The notes under the pieces were generated by a model. That model worked only from the letters and a program-made list of their open reading frames with translations. It had not been told where the DNA came from and did not search any database. A program made the position numbers and the translations under genes. 50,890 bases of DNA from the IMG/VR virus record IMGVR_UViG_3300033143_005322, positions 1 to 50,890 of that record. One strand, 5' to 3'. The DNA comes from a virus. Shown one piece after another: positions 17,901 to 25,702 of this stretch. How positions within the stretch are numbered: position 1 is the first letter of the stretch; the number at the start of each line of letters is the position of its first letter.

Positions 17901-18175
17901 GTAGCTATAACAGGTTCAAGCTTAGTTACAACTTCAGGTTCTAAACCAGGAAATTTCTTATGAAGAGCTGTAAGTGCTTTTTCTCTTTCTGCTTTAAGAG
18001 GAGCAAGAACATCTGCTATAGCATTATCAATAGCATTATCTTCAGATAATTCTTTTTTATATTTATTATATTCAATATTTACTGTAAGTAAATCTTCATT
18101 AATATCTTCACGCGTATCTGCATCTAAATTTTTAGTAGATGCTTTCACTTTATTAATACAATCTTTTAAAGCCAT
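11912..18175 (-). CDS. giant virion-packaged RNA polymerase with C-terminal metallopeptidase
   Basis: 2087 residues. The centre holds the full motif set of T7-like single-subunit RNA polymerases. A T/DxxGR-like block AVWNVMRMGDTSNTISLQSS lies near residues 575-600. Motif A ETDGITNGVISAM has its catalytic Asp near 735. Motif B RDFSKNPLMIFAYG near 857-870 has exactly the Rx3Kx7YG spacing. Motif C NVHDATM has its Asp near 1137. This is the N4 gp50 type, injected with the DNA to transcribe early genes from hairpin promoters. Beyond it, AVHEWLHAIG near 1486-1495 (HExxH) and LHEFFAIGLTN about 90 residues later look like a zinc metallopeptidase. N4 gp50 is about 3500 residues, so this version is shorter. 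The protein ends by a stop while coding continues in the +1 frame. Confidence 0.85.
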   Translation of the reverse strand: MALKDCINKVKASTKNLDADTREDINEDLLTVNIEYNKYKKELSEDNAIDNAIADVLAPLKAEREKALTALHKKFPGLEPEVVTKLEPVIATEPEVKPTITEKTETGPSVDELAETSRAEFIADEKKEEDIESSTEAATVLLDNSIDPEMSTEGTSNQVNTEATSLLLPINQLMTQANRIGRSVLGKISNFYSSLDNIKTKLVKDYGLTPDEQKGFNFLNLYLNGTKNTTGFNNAFNSLWGKYEVHVNKDGKGRLKWTGKNKTPLKNDIELNPLLQLVDKDTAELPQNVVTAMGVAMVNWLATQGDDTVFNIPADIGMILGKDFKDSIPKDTQTLFTRVGTSRNKSAELIGREILTMLNMKGIKGIDGNYEPKLAMALGQMAISTAIQQGLLTQNSIGKNEYNKHAAEVRDDFVADPKDENKAVNFIRVPVVANKYGQAIPAGPNESLIENFKKHKDFFKKLFNVTTIKVFPNDEPSGKVTNSIRRSVNEVANLLKKGIRYAQQVEHVAKENMFELMEALSKEEFLVMSGWVDPTTRHITDVDSVEGKNRSLEREYDDMKEFMDGRPKGKAFYFEFAVWNVMRMGDTSNTISLQSSKMHRHMFMAKAWEATIDLVNKPEQMEQFKLAVAEALEGFSGIKVDKNTNLNVTRAFDQNIVDSDGNIYDKDLKAAVEAVLNLRKNKKLSGTERKAIVDATELAGENIFSMDGIVALADYVQAKRDGKKEFTTNLPRETDGITNGVISAMIQMAQDTVDIKEFLQRGGIGFKGNPFKSMGEWLSTTGNKDNYETLTLQVEKALDASRQFFMTKPEKNKDYRALTNYGKKNVEVVLNGLEGLVSKLVERSLDETGAAIEKINRDFSKNPLMIFAYGAGLAKIKKQIAENALQEIYNSINDAHNDREALKKIRSNLEAVLGYPLPDILATDFAGENRARLYKLNAEQEKYIKRVISIHFGNSLESSLNSTLGKFADNRAYMNSAIRVMNEVFLVQYQKAHNKAVKEKGTALTRDEINDILVKFRNKGLLPGYKHASSESLIDAIQVTATTREIVPSEKGGKVEQTYNDGTQLPSKRYSLDSNNDLTTTPEGKDGKGFKSNTSNIYTDEFTTDIGVKGYIRGNLSIDANVQAVLMAQFDMLNVHDATMANLLDITGHTSVANRTYYETHDNWNMASSIKESLQTFLAEFETLSKKERDTIDANISYETDQINSSEEFIAKIQEETKLPTGVIERAIQDINNAPAVEQEGTVKEKITAKVQMRLEDANVSDADRIILNNILMQASSTGINKAGIRIGKGEGATTFRTVGEFSGAFNETVATIQSNKNSIIEAMDHIEQFADETSGYHPDTGKQPETMEEHEAVIDTSADEIVQKAKDDTTKGSESINFNARTFNATYSGSTKATTANSIFEDVSKMGDPNIDSPAHKASLRNLLDTIIVPALKSIGNLDTKIREQTGQDPNRTYGVYDPETSIVYIDAARGIIESNVEMSPAEVAVHEWLHAIGAAGIDNTFWAKEELSRLFNLARSATDEDGNKIITWKSFLKRDAAGNVIIHSNMAAEQEAAQKRYDYIFNNTEGQHLHEFFAIGLTNESFSKALSQIKTKSTRNIMEGTVRERIRQLFGRIVDWITERVQKTNGTTVDKALYNLAKNIANINEAKKSEVYNYMHMMSKFNSAAKQKIIDSILIPFSKAIEKQVPKKRRTKAGKIVAGMVTLPVYAHWGSFRTAVNDQMYKLGYTKDNFLYKFISGELMEVSKDNLAWVKILRNSKHTIDQARKEIKDMTGHQILKMFDPENPPTDQELLQLNYILKTDLSSLDPVIYDVPTLLSLFRSDTKTINTKIAKLIRDLKKNHGTESNYYILQAKNLGIYMADGRVGLANTMLNAHNIANLYTTGKTPIGDVNSAEVMIDELATLYSIKNLAPEVKSTIHRRIESEYTREPIENGISFIMKIHKDYKEDSLKRLFNNNKTDVIKGYTKENYDPRIKIKVGTIGQEREFEKLGYVRHGEPLQKERLYVNKGQADLYLYVSKDGLIDRYASAASSLTDQNEKGTDIVNALENAGSRTAFVDGLVDKHKLITRASKFVNRQYHSHGSYYFA

Positions 18176-18432
18176 TACAGTATGCCTTTAGTCAATATTA
18201 CTGTTATAAAATCGAGAATTTCCTGATCTTCCCTTGCAATACGTGCATTATCTTTAAGAGGTAATTTAATACGTTTACCATATGTATCTATATATGTACC
18301 ACCTGGAGTATACCCTCCCCCACTACCTCCACCAGGAGAAGGAGGAGGAGGAATATAACATCCATCATAACCATCAAATGACCAACATATTTGATCAAAT
18401 GATATATCTACTGAATCCCAAGTCCAAAGCAT
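18175..18432 (-). CDS. hypothetical protein with Pro/Gly linker, 85 aa
   Basis: Not recognised. The N-terminus is Trp/Asp-rich (MLWTWDSVDISFDQIC), followed by a Pro-Gly-Ser linker (PPPPSPGGGSGGGYTPGG) and a short C-terminal helix. Its stop overlaps the start of the polymerase gene by one base and its start overlaps the upstream stop, so it is part of the late operon. A small virion or adaptor protein is plausible. Confidence 0.55.
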   Translation of the reverse strand: MLWTWDSVDISFDQICWSFDGYDGCYIPPPPSPGGGSGGGYTPGGTYIDTYGKRIKLPLKDNARIAREDQEILDFITVILTKGIL

Positions 18433-18710
18433 TAGCCAACCTCACCATCCATAGAGTTAGCATCGGCTTCAAGGTCGGTTATTGCTTGTAATCTTTCCGC
18501 TTCTATTGCATCGGATACCCCCCTGCCCTCAAACGCAATATAATCGCCAAGAGCAGCGCCCTTCAATGCCCGTAATGCGAACTGTTCCGGTGTCTCACCG
18601 GGTTCTCTTTTCTTTTGGAACCACACCTGAAAATACGGCAGCAATTTCTTGTTGACCGTGATGGTTACATCAAGTGAGTTTGTTGCTTTTGGTAGTCTTG
18701 GTATTGGCAT
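18432..18710 (-). CDS. hypothetical protein, 92 aa, in G/C-rich cassette
   Basis: Small soluble protein (MPIPRLPKATNSLDVTI, then VNKKLLPYFQVWFQKK) with a helical charged C-terminus. No family recognised. Base composition is visibly richer in G/C than the genes on either side; it is the last of four consecutive genes with this property (18432-21377). It probably serves the same tail-fibre module, for example as a chaperone or base-attachment protein; this is inference from position. Confidence 0.55.
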   Translation of the reverse strand: MPIPRLPKATNSLDVTITVNKKLLPYFQVWFQKKREPGETPEQFALRALKGAALGDYIAFEGRGVSDAIEAERLQAITDLEADANSMDGEVG

Positions 18711-18722
18711 TAGTTTTTCCTG

Positions 18723-19652
18723 TTAGTTATCTGAAAGGATTCCCCACCAGTTTACGGACACATCAGCACCAGCGGCAGTTGACCACGCACTGACCTTTAG
18801 AACCGACAGTTCTGGTATCTTTCGATTAACAATGTCATTGGGTGATGAAAACGTATTCACAAAAAATGTTCCCTTGAACAGATATATTCCCTGCTGCCTG
18901 ACACCTGCCGGGGTACAGTCTGAACGTATCCTGACAATCGTATCCTTATTTGATGTTTCAGAGCAGTTCCAGCTTTTAAGGTGAAGCGTCTTGCCATTAG
19001 GCACCATGCGATGCGGTACAAGCGACTTGTTGCCGCCCTGGTAGATCATATTGTAGATGTTTGCAGGAGTCGCCTTTTCAAAAATAGTAATATCACCAAC
19101 AGCAACACCATTTGAACCAACAGCAGACGTATACATATCATTCACGAAGCGCACATTAGTCGGCGTTACATCAACATCGGCTGTTCCATTCATCGCAACA
19201 GTTGTGGTTTGCTCATCACCATTGGCATCAAGGTATTCAATCGTGATTTCCGTTGCACCTGTATTGCCAACATCATCATTCGCGCTGCTGGATGTAACTG
19301 TCATCTGTTCGCCTGCATCAACAGGAACCGGCATAGATGCTGCCGACCCTCTCCATACGTCCTCGCCAGCAGCCGTTGTACCCATACCTTCACGCTCACC
19401 CATACCGGACATAATTGTATGTCCTTGTACAAACCCCTGCGAAATAAGAAGGTCAGTATCTTGCAGCGTTCCCTTGCCTGACAGGTCAAGCCGCCAGTTC
19501 GCTCCATCCCAAAAATAGATACGACCTTTATTCGTTTCATAAAACAGAGAGCCAACTATGTCTGCGCTTGATGGTGTTGGCTTTACATCTGTAGACAGTC
19601 CTTTGTATACAGAAGGAACCAGCTTTGTTTGTGGGATTGCTATAACAGTCAT
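18723..19652 (-). CDS. tail-associated structural protein, 309 aa
   Basis: Beta-rich Thr/Ala/Gly/Asp-rich protein. The N-terminus (MTVIAIPQTKLVPSVYKG) is followed by a segment GRIYFWDGANWRLDL, typical of phage virion proteins that begin with a small fibre-attachment repeat. A later Ig-like stretch (EITIEYLDANGDEQTTTV) and the C-terminal beta domain suggest a receptor-binding or decoration subunit. It follows two other tail-like genes in the G/C-rich cassette. Exact role is not determined. Confidence 0.6.
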   Translation of the reverse strand: MTVIAIPQTKLVPSVYKGLSTDVKPTPSSADIVGSLFYETNKGRIYFWDGANWRLDLSGKGTLQDTDLLISQGFVQGHTIMSGMGEREGMGTTAAGEDVWRGSAASMPVPVDAGEQMTVTSSSANDDVGNTGATEITIEYLDANGDEQTTTVAMNGTADVDVTPTNVRFVNDMYTSAVGSNGVAVGDITIFEKATPANIYNMIYQGGNKSLVPHRMVPNGKTLHLKSWNCSETSNKDTIVRIRSDCTPAGVRQQGIYLFKGTFFVNTFSSPNDIVNRKIPELSVLKVSAWSTAAGADVSVNWWGILSDN

Positions 19653-19653
19653 T

Positions 19654-20121
19654 TTAGAGTTCCCTCACAAGGATTGACACATCAACTAAATCTGTATTAG
19701 ACCCTGTGTTTAACACTCTCACCATATACATTGTATTTGCCTTTAAAATAACACCACCCTCCAACGATAATGGATTAATATCACCCAAGCTATTCACTCT
19801 TACTTCAGCTTGAATCTCATTGGTTCCGGTAGCAGAGAGTCCAATAGGAAATCCTATTTCTGTCTCTATTGTATTAGAGCTTGCGAAATTCATATTCACA
19901 GGAACAGTTGATGGCGAACCTGTTAATGTTGGGGTATCAAAAACAGTAAGACGAATGTCTACTGACGCCTCTACTGTCACATTAAGAGAGGTAGCTTTTG
20001 TTCCAGTAATAACAAGTGTGTCATTAAAGCTGCCAACAGTTAAATTCGCAGGAGCGCGAACAAAGAAAACCTCTCCACGTTCAATTTGAGCGCGCAAAGT
20101 ATCATTAGGAAAGAAACTCAT
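19654..20121 (-). CDS. small beta-rich virion protein, 155 aa
   Basis: The start at 20121 is chosen because it overlaps the preceding stop as ATGA; an upstream in-frame ATG at 20133 is possible. The protein (MSFFPNDTLRAQIERG) is Val/Thr/Asn-rich and almost wholly beta-strand (LTVGSFNDTLVITGTKA, then EIQAEVRVNSLG), ending VSILVREL. This is typical of a small trimeric fibre or tail-tip protein. No named family. Confidence 0.6.
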   Translation of the reverse strand: MSFFPNDTLRAQIERGEVFFVRAPANLTVGSFNDTLVITGTKATSLNVTVEASVDIRLTVFDTPTLTGSPSTVPVNMNFASSNTIETEIGFPIGLSATGTNEIQAEVRVNSLGDINPLSLEGGVILKANTMYMVRVLNTGSNTDLVDVSILVREL

Positions 20122-21377
20122 AACACCCACCATGTGTCTGTAGCGGAATCTGTCTCTGCTTGTAATTGAATTGATACACCACCAAGCATACCAAATGACG
20201 CTGACGGCACAGGAATAGCAGAACCGTTATCAATCAAGTCTGCAACATTAGCTTTAATATTCACATTATATTTAGTTGTGTTCTTCAAGAAATAAATCCT
20301 TCTGTCGATTGTAGAAATAAGAGGTAGGATAAAATCCTCACCATTCTGTGTAGGCTGTAATAAAAAAACCAATTCATCCTCGTTTGCTCCTACTGTGTGA
20401 GGCCATGTGTCTATTACACTATATTTATATCCAGTGCTACCAGCCACATCAAGCGTTGAAAGCGGATTATCAAGAACAATGCCAAGACGCTTATTTCTTA
20501 AAATTATAGTGTGTTCTACTGTTGGTTCGCCCTTAATACCAACACCAAGCATGAGTGAGTATCCAATGTCATTATGAATACGGGCTGTTGTACCATTGCC
20601 TACACCAATAACACCGCAGTTCGGCGCATCACCAACTGAAAGATAATGCCCAAGCACAAGCGCACTTAATTTTCCATCGAAAGGGGGCGACTCAACAACA
20701 TTATTATTGCCTACAACAGCCGCAAACTTTGAACCACCAAGGATGTTGTTTGATGCGCCTACAATCGTATTACCAAGATTTTCTGAAAGTAAATTAAATC
20801 CAATTAACGTATTATTAAACGCTAAAAAACCACTGGTAGTATTGTCCTCACCAATCTGCACATTTGTAGCACCAGCCGAAGTTATATCTTTGCCGATTAA
20901 AACATTCTGTGCATGTACCTCTGTTGGTGTGCTTGTTTGTGTTGTAGCAACAAGCGACCCTAAAGAGGGTATCCATGCAAAGTTGGTTCCACCCGCTGCT
21001 ATTTCTGCTGGCTCATTACCAACAGCGCCTTTAATAAGAAAGGCTGCCTCATCAACAACAAGTGGCTCTGTTGCTGATCCTGTCGCAGTATTGCCGTGAA
21101 TATTCCAAGCTGTCTCGCCCCGGTGTGTTGTATTCGCAGCTACATCAGGGTGATTCTCTACTTCATCATCGAAATCAGTGATCTGTGTTGCCAGAACATT
21201 ATGCGGATTATTTGTTAGGCCGCGATGGTCTGTGTTAAGCCCAATGAGAATGTCCTGTGCAATATCAATATTCTCAAGGAGGGTGAAATTATCATTGATG
21301 ATCTGTCCGCCGTTACGACCCTTTGTGCCAGTGCCATCACCCTCGGCAGCGCCAAGATTAAGTGGGGTTATCGGCAT
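20118..21377 (-). CDS. tail fibre protein with YadA-head-like repeats
   Basis: 419 residues. The N-terminus (MPITPLNLGAAEGDGTGT, then INDNFTLLENID) resembles attachment regions of phage fibres, and THRGLTNNPHNV-type repeats follow near 50-95. The centre, about residues 150-235, has short repeats such as NVQIGEDNTTSG, NTLIGFNLLSENLG and NTIVGASNNILGG, resembling the beta-roll head repeats of YadA-like adhesins and phage fibres. The C-terminus is a compact beta domain ending DSATDTWWVL. It probably forms a trimeric host-recognition fibre. Its more G/C-rich composition than its neighbours suggests the cassette was acquired separately. Confidence 0.7.
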   Translation of the reverse strand: MPITPLNLGAAEGDGTGTKGRNGGQIINDNFTLLENIDIAQDILIGLNTDHRGLTNNPHNVLATQITDFDDEVENHPDVAANTTHRGETAWNIHGNTATGSATEPLVVDEAAFLIKGAVGNEPAEIAAGGTNFAWIPSLGSLVATTQTSTPTEVHAQNVLIGKDITSAGATNVQIGEDNTTSGFLAFNNTLIGFNLLSENLGNTIVGASNNILGGSKFAAVVGNNNVVESPPFDGKLSALVLGHYLSVGDAPNCGVIGVGNGTTARIHNDIGYSLMLGVGIKGEPTVEHTIILRNKRLGIVLDNPLSTLDVAGSTGYKYSVIDTWPHTVGANEDELVFLLQPTQNGEDFILPLISTIDRRIYFLKNTTKYNVNIKANVADLIDNGSAIPVPSASFGMLGGVSIQLQAETDSATDTWWVL

Positions 21378-21378
21378 T

Positions 21379-21690
21379 TCAGTGTCTACTCATAGTTAAA
21401 GATACAGCTTTAGCATTTATTTTTGATATTCCATCTTTATCACGAATAATAGTAAAATCCCATTCTGTAATAGGTTGTGGAGTATTTAATTTAATATCAT
21501 TCATTTGTTTATATAATGCTTTAAGCATTCTAGTATTTTCATCACCTGATATTTCAATTTTACCTGCTACAGCTTTTAAAGCAGCAGTTAAACCAGGAAT
21601 TTCAGTAGAAGGTGGTTTAGATGTACTTTTTCTAGTGACAGAAACGCCTTGTCTTTCACTTAATCTCTTTAATTGTCTTTCAGTTTTCAT
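21379..21690 (-). CDS. hypothetical protein, 103 aa
   Basis: The ATG at 21690 overlaps the stop of the preceding large virion gene (ATGA). The basic N-terminus (MKTERQLKRLSERQGV) is followed by a helical middle with LTAALKAVAGKIEISG and MLKALYKQMNDIKL, and a C-terminal beta pair (EWDFTIIRDKDGISK). Many phages have similar small proteins with this C-terminal pattern next to virion genes. Function unknown. Confidence 0.6.
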   Translation of the reverse strand: MKTERQLKRLSERQGVSVTRKSTSKPPSTEIPGLTAALKAVAGKIEISGDENTRMLKALYKQMNDIKLNTPQPITEWDFTIIRDKDGISKINAKAVSLTMSRH

Positions 21691-24600
21691 TTGAGAGCAC
21701 AACCTTTAAGGTTTTCTAAAGCATCAATTCTTTCATCTAAATTTCTTAGATATTCACCAGCATCTTCTTTAATTGTAACAGTATCATCAGTTCCTTTTAT
21801 TTCTTCTGTATGAGCATATATTTTACCATTAAACTCTTCATAAGCCTGAACAATAGATATTTCCTCAGATTCAACCTCCTTAGAAACCGTAGGAGGAGTT
21901 ATTTCAGGTGTACCTTCACTCTGGGTACTCAATAATTTATCTAATTCACCGGTAGGTTTACTTTTTTCAATTATACGTATTGTTACAGTTGTTTGTCCAA
22001 GTGCTTTTCTTGCCGCTAAAGTATGATTACCTTCCTGAATATTAACAGGTTTACCGTCAACCATTTCTACAATAATAGGAGGATTGATCTCGCCAGATTT
22101 AATCTTGGCAATAAATTCCCTCATCTCAGTAGGATTCTTTCTTAACTCATTACCTGGAACACCCTCTAATTCAGAAATAGCTATTTCCTGGGTAGCAAAT
22201 TGTTCTGTAGGCTCTGCTGCTGGTTCAGCAATTATTTCTTCTTCTGTGGTGATATTTGGTTCGATAGATTCCGTTTTAGTAGTATCTTTAGTTACTACAC
22301 CTATAACTTCAGCTACTGCATCATTAAGAGTATATGATTTAAGTCCTTTAGCAGATTTCCGTGTTTTTACTTCTTCTTTAAATTCATCCCAAGCTTTAGG
22401 AGATAATTGTTTTCTAAGTACAGCTAGTATTTCTTTAGGCGTGGTCTTCCCGTCAGCAATAGCAGCACGGACTGTTTTACGTACTTCAGTCTCCTCTACA
22501 GGTTTAGTAGTAGGTTCTGGTGTAGTTGGAGCAGGAGGTTTTGGTTTAGGAGCTTCTTTACTATCTTGTTTAGCTTTCCATGCATTAAAAACTCTAGTTT
22601 CCTGACTAGTTAAATCTGGTTTATACCCATCTTTTGCACCAGCAGCAATTTTTGAAGTTGCACTTTCTAATGCCTCTGCATCAGTAGGTTCAGCTTCTTT
22701 AGCTGCTTGCTTTGCTTTAACAGATTTACGTAATGCTACCTGAGCTTTACCAGCAGCAATCTCAGCAGCCATTAAATTGGCTTCTGCTTCAACAGTATTA
22801 GCTAATGTAGCTGATGCTTGTCCTCTGGCTTCAACTGTACCAGTGGTATTAGGACTAGTTTTATAACTAATCTTTCTTTTATCATCATATTTAGAAGCTT
22901 CCCTTAAGGCAGCTACTTTATTTCTTTGACTATTTTCAAATGCAACCAGCTTTTTAATGCGAGTTACAGCTTCATCAAGGTTATTTACTCCCAGGGCGGC
23001 TTTAATACCAGCTACATGTCCTGCAAGCCCCATACGGCCTTGTTGATTAGTGCCGGCACCAAGAACCTGATCTTTCACCTGGGCTGCCGTTAAACCCTGC
23101 TTACTGCCTCTGAAGGCCTGTTGAATAGTGCTTTTCTCTTCTCCTGATTGCTCAAGTAATGCATCTAATGCCTTATCAGCATCAATAGCGGTCTGCGCTA
23201 CATCTTGTACTTCTGGGGATACATTAGAACTATTAGCAATTTTATCTAAATCTGTTAATTGCTCTGAACCATAATTAACTGCATTGCCAATGTTTTGTTC
23301 ATCTTCTGGAGTAAGATTTACTTCAGTTACACTGGTTTCGCGTTCGTCTTCAGCTCTATTGATAGTTTCTATTGTCTTGGAAGCTTCCTTTTGTGCTCGA
23401 GCACTTTCTTTCTTTCTAAAGTCAGCAATATAATCGGAAGCTTCTATATAAGCTTCCTGTAATTTCAGTGATTGTTTTTCATCAGTCTCAGCTACTTCAA
23501 TAGCTTGAGCAAGAATATTTTCAGCATGGGCTTCTACCTCTTGCAAACGTTGTTCTCTAACATCACCTTCTACAGTATCCAGGGAAGAGAATGTACCAGC
23601 AAAAGAAGTTACTGGATTATAATTAGGACTATCTTGATCATTTAGTTCTGCAACAGCTTCTTCACTTTTCTTAAGAATTGCTGCTCGATTCTGTTCAGCG
23701 GTTTTATCTGTTTTCTCTATTGCATCAGCTGCTTTACCAGCACCTTTACTAACAAGTTTAGCGGCAACATCTATTGCTTGTACACCAGATGTTATACCAC
23801 CACCTGCTATACCGCCTAATACACCACCAGTAAATATCTGTTTACCACTTATTTTAGATAAGTCTTGTTTAGCACCATATTCTTCTAAAGCAGTCTGAGT
23901 AGCTTCAGTAACTGTTTCACCAGCTACACCTTTAAGAACTCTACCAACAGGCCTAACTACAGCTGAACCAGCTTTATCTATGGCAGTTAATGCTTTATCA
24001 ATTTTTGGTCGAGTATGTGTAACTTTAGGAATGTCCTTTTTAATCCTACCTCCACCAGATGAAACTTCAGGTCTATCAGTTTTACCTGGCTTAGCTTTCC
24101 TACCCTTCATAAGTTTAGTTACGCCAGTAAGCCTAGCACCAACTGTTTCTGTAAGAGCTGCAGTAATAGAAGTACCAAATGTAATGACTGCTTCATCAAA
24201 AGTAGGAGGTTGTCCGTGTTCTTTTATAAAATCATCAATACCTTGTTGATAAAAGGAATTAGTAATTACTGCAAAACCTACTCTAGTACCTGCAGCCATC
24301 ATATAAGGCAGACTTTCAAAAATTAAAGGTAAAACTGCTTCAGGTTTTTCAGTAATAACATCTGAAAAAGCTAAACCAGCTTCTTTAAAAATACCTAACA
24401 TTATATTTGCAGCAGCTTCAGTATCTCCATTCTTATATAATTCTTCTGCTGTTTTAATTCCTTCTTCAACTTTTTCGTAACGTTCACCAACAACTTCACC
24501 AGCCTCATGAATATCAGCGCTATTACCTAATTTATACTTATCAGCAAAAGCTTGTATAGTTGCTCGAGTTTCAACTTCTTCTAATGCTTTCTCAATAGCT

Positions 24601-25682
24601 ACATATTTACTTTCGTATCCCTGCCCATCTGGACGATTCTTACGAGTTCTACCAAAACTTAATTCTTGAACAGGATCAGTTAATGCAGCCTCTTCAGCTG
24701 TTAATTTAACAGCATCCAGGCCTTCTATAAGCTTAGCTTTCTTTTCTGGATCATTAGTAGCAGCAATCTCATCACGAATCTTGAGCATTATTTGCTCTTT
24801 AGATTTTCTAGAATGATAAGTTTTATAATTTTCTGAAGTTACATCTTTACGTAATTGATTGGTACCAAAAAATTTGGTTATATCTGCTCCCCATCCAACT
24901 AAAGTATCAATAGATAATAAACCATTATTAGCTAGGTACTTCATATCATTATTATCAAGCTCACTTTGTGTGAATACTTGATTAGGTTGTATTTCTGATT
25001 GCTTATTGTTTTTAGTTTTTTCTAGGGTTTTAGTATCTTTAGCAAGTTGTAGATCTTTTTCTACACGGCCAGCATTAAAATCAGAATAATAACCTAAATT
25101 ATCTGTTGGATTATTAAGAGCATCTAGTAAATTTTTACCGGTATACGGATTCCTTACTTCAACAATACGGCGCCCGTAATATCCTTTTTCTCCGGTATCT
25201 GCTACTTCAATATTATGTTGAGGGCCATGTTTCTCAGGATCATAACCTTCCATAAGGAGGGCTTTAGCTTTTTGTGTAGTAAGATCACCGTAAGCAAGTA
25301 CATCTTCTGTTGATATTTCAGAAACATGTTTACCTTGAATTCTTGCCAAGGCATCTCTTTGTCGCTGTAAACTTTGATGCTTCTTAGCAAGAGTTAACTC
25401 ATCATCACCAGGCTCTGGAGCGAATTTCTGCATTTTATTTTCTGCAGCATCCAAACTTTCTCCTGGTCTTCCACCAAAACGTAATTCATCTTCAAGAGGA
25501 CCATAAGTATCTGCATCAGTTAGAAGATCAGGATTATATAATTGAGATTTAAAGTTTAATACTTTTTGTTTTTGCTCAGCTATACCAGATAAATTTTTCT
25601 TTTTATCTGCAACTACATCACCATCACTTCCAAATGATGGATCAAATAAACTAGAAAATCTAGAACCATCAAATAAAGGCAT
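21687..25682 (-). CDS. large internal virion protein with ParB-like domain, 1331 aa
   Basis: A long Ala/Glu/Lys-rich, mostly helical protein with several weakly hydrophobic stretches (about 440-520 and GGVLGGIAGGGITSG near 620), typical of internal proteins ejected with DNA. Near residues 1165-1245 the segment IAISELEGVPGNELR, PPIIVEMVDGKPVNI then EGNHTLAARKALG resembles the ParB/sulfiredoxin fold (a 'GNHR-AA' type motif with His-Thr in place of His-Arg). It lies where N4 encodes gp54, another large ejected protein, next to the virion RNA polymerase. The ParB-like domain's activity is unknown; no ParB partner or parS-like site was seen. Confidence 0.7.
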   Translation of the reverse strand: MPLFDGSRFSSLFDPSFGSDGDVVADKKKNLSGIAEQKQKVLNFKSQLYNPDLLTDADTYGPLEDELRFGGRPGESLDAAENKMQKFAPEPGDDELTLAKKHQSLQRQRDALARIQGKHVSEISTEDVLAYGDLTTQKAKALLMEGYDPEKHGPQHNIEVADTGEKGYYGRRIVEVRNPYTGKNLLDALNNPTDNLGYYSDFNAGRVEKDLQLAKDTKTLEKTKNNKQSEIQPNQVFTQSELDNNDMKYLANNGLLSIDTLVGWGADITKFFGTNQLRKDVTSENYKTYHSRKSKEQIMLKIRDEIAATNDPEKKAKLIEGLDAVKLTAEEAALTDPVQELSFGRTRKNRPDGQGYESKYVAIEKALEEVETRATIQAFADKYKLGNSADIHEAGEVVGERYEKVEEGIKTAEELYKNGDTEAAANIMLGIFKEAGLAFSDVITEKPEAVLPLIFESLPYMMAAGTRVGFAVITNSFYQQGIDDFIKEHGQPPTFDEAVITFGTSITAALTETVGARLTGVTKLMKGRKAKPGKTDRPEVSSGGGRIKKDIPKVTHTRPKIDKALTAIDKAGSAVVRPVGRVLKGVAGETVTEATQTALEEYGAKQDLSKISGKQIFTGGVLGGIAGGGITSGVQAIDVAAKLVSKGAGKAADAIEKTDKTAEQNRAAILKKSEEAVAELNDQDSPNYNPVTSFAGTFSSLDTVEGDVREQRLQEVEAHAENILAQAIEVAETDEKQSLKLQEAYIEASDYIADFRKKESARAQKEASKTIETINRAEDERETSVTEVNLTPEDEQNIGNAVNYGSEQLTDLDKIANSSNVSPEVQDVAQTAIDADKALDALLEQSGEEKSTIQQAFRGSKQGLTAAQVKDQVLGAGTNQQGRMGLAGHVAGIKAALGVNNLDEAVTRIKKLVAFENSQRNKVAALREASKYDDKRKISYKTSPNTTGTVEARGQASATLANTVEAEANLMAAEIAAGKAQVALRKSVKAKQAAKEAEPTDAEALESATSKIAAGAKDGYKPDLTSQETRVFNAWKAKQDSKEAPKPKPPAPTTPEPTTKPVEETEVRKTVRAAIADGKTTPKEILAVLRKQLSPKAWDEFKEEVKTRKSAKGLKSYTLNDAVAEVIGVVTKDTTKTESIEPNITTEEEIIAEPAAEPTEQFATQEIAISELEGVPGNELRKNPTEMREFIAKIKSGEINPPIIVEMVDGKPVNIQEGNHTLAARKALGQTTVTIRIIEKSKPTGELDKLLSTQSEGTPEITPPTVSKEVESEEISIVQAYEEFNGKIYAHTEEIKGTDDTVTIKEDAGEYLRNLDERIDALENLKGCALK

Positions 25683-25702
25683 TTTGTTATCCTAGTTTTT
25701 AT

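Noticed and set aside
22084-22605. 173-codon + strand frame
   Set aside because: Antisense to the 1331-residue virion gene; Ser/Val-rich translation typical of the complement of Glu/Ala/Thr-rich coding.
21687-25682. Lytic transglycosylase domain in the 1331-residue virion protein
   Set aside because: Ejected proteins often have one, but I saw no E-S-x-x-x-P-x-A-x-S-x-x-G-A-x-G-L-M-Q-type motif.
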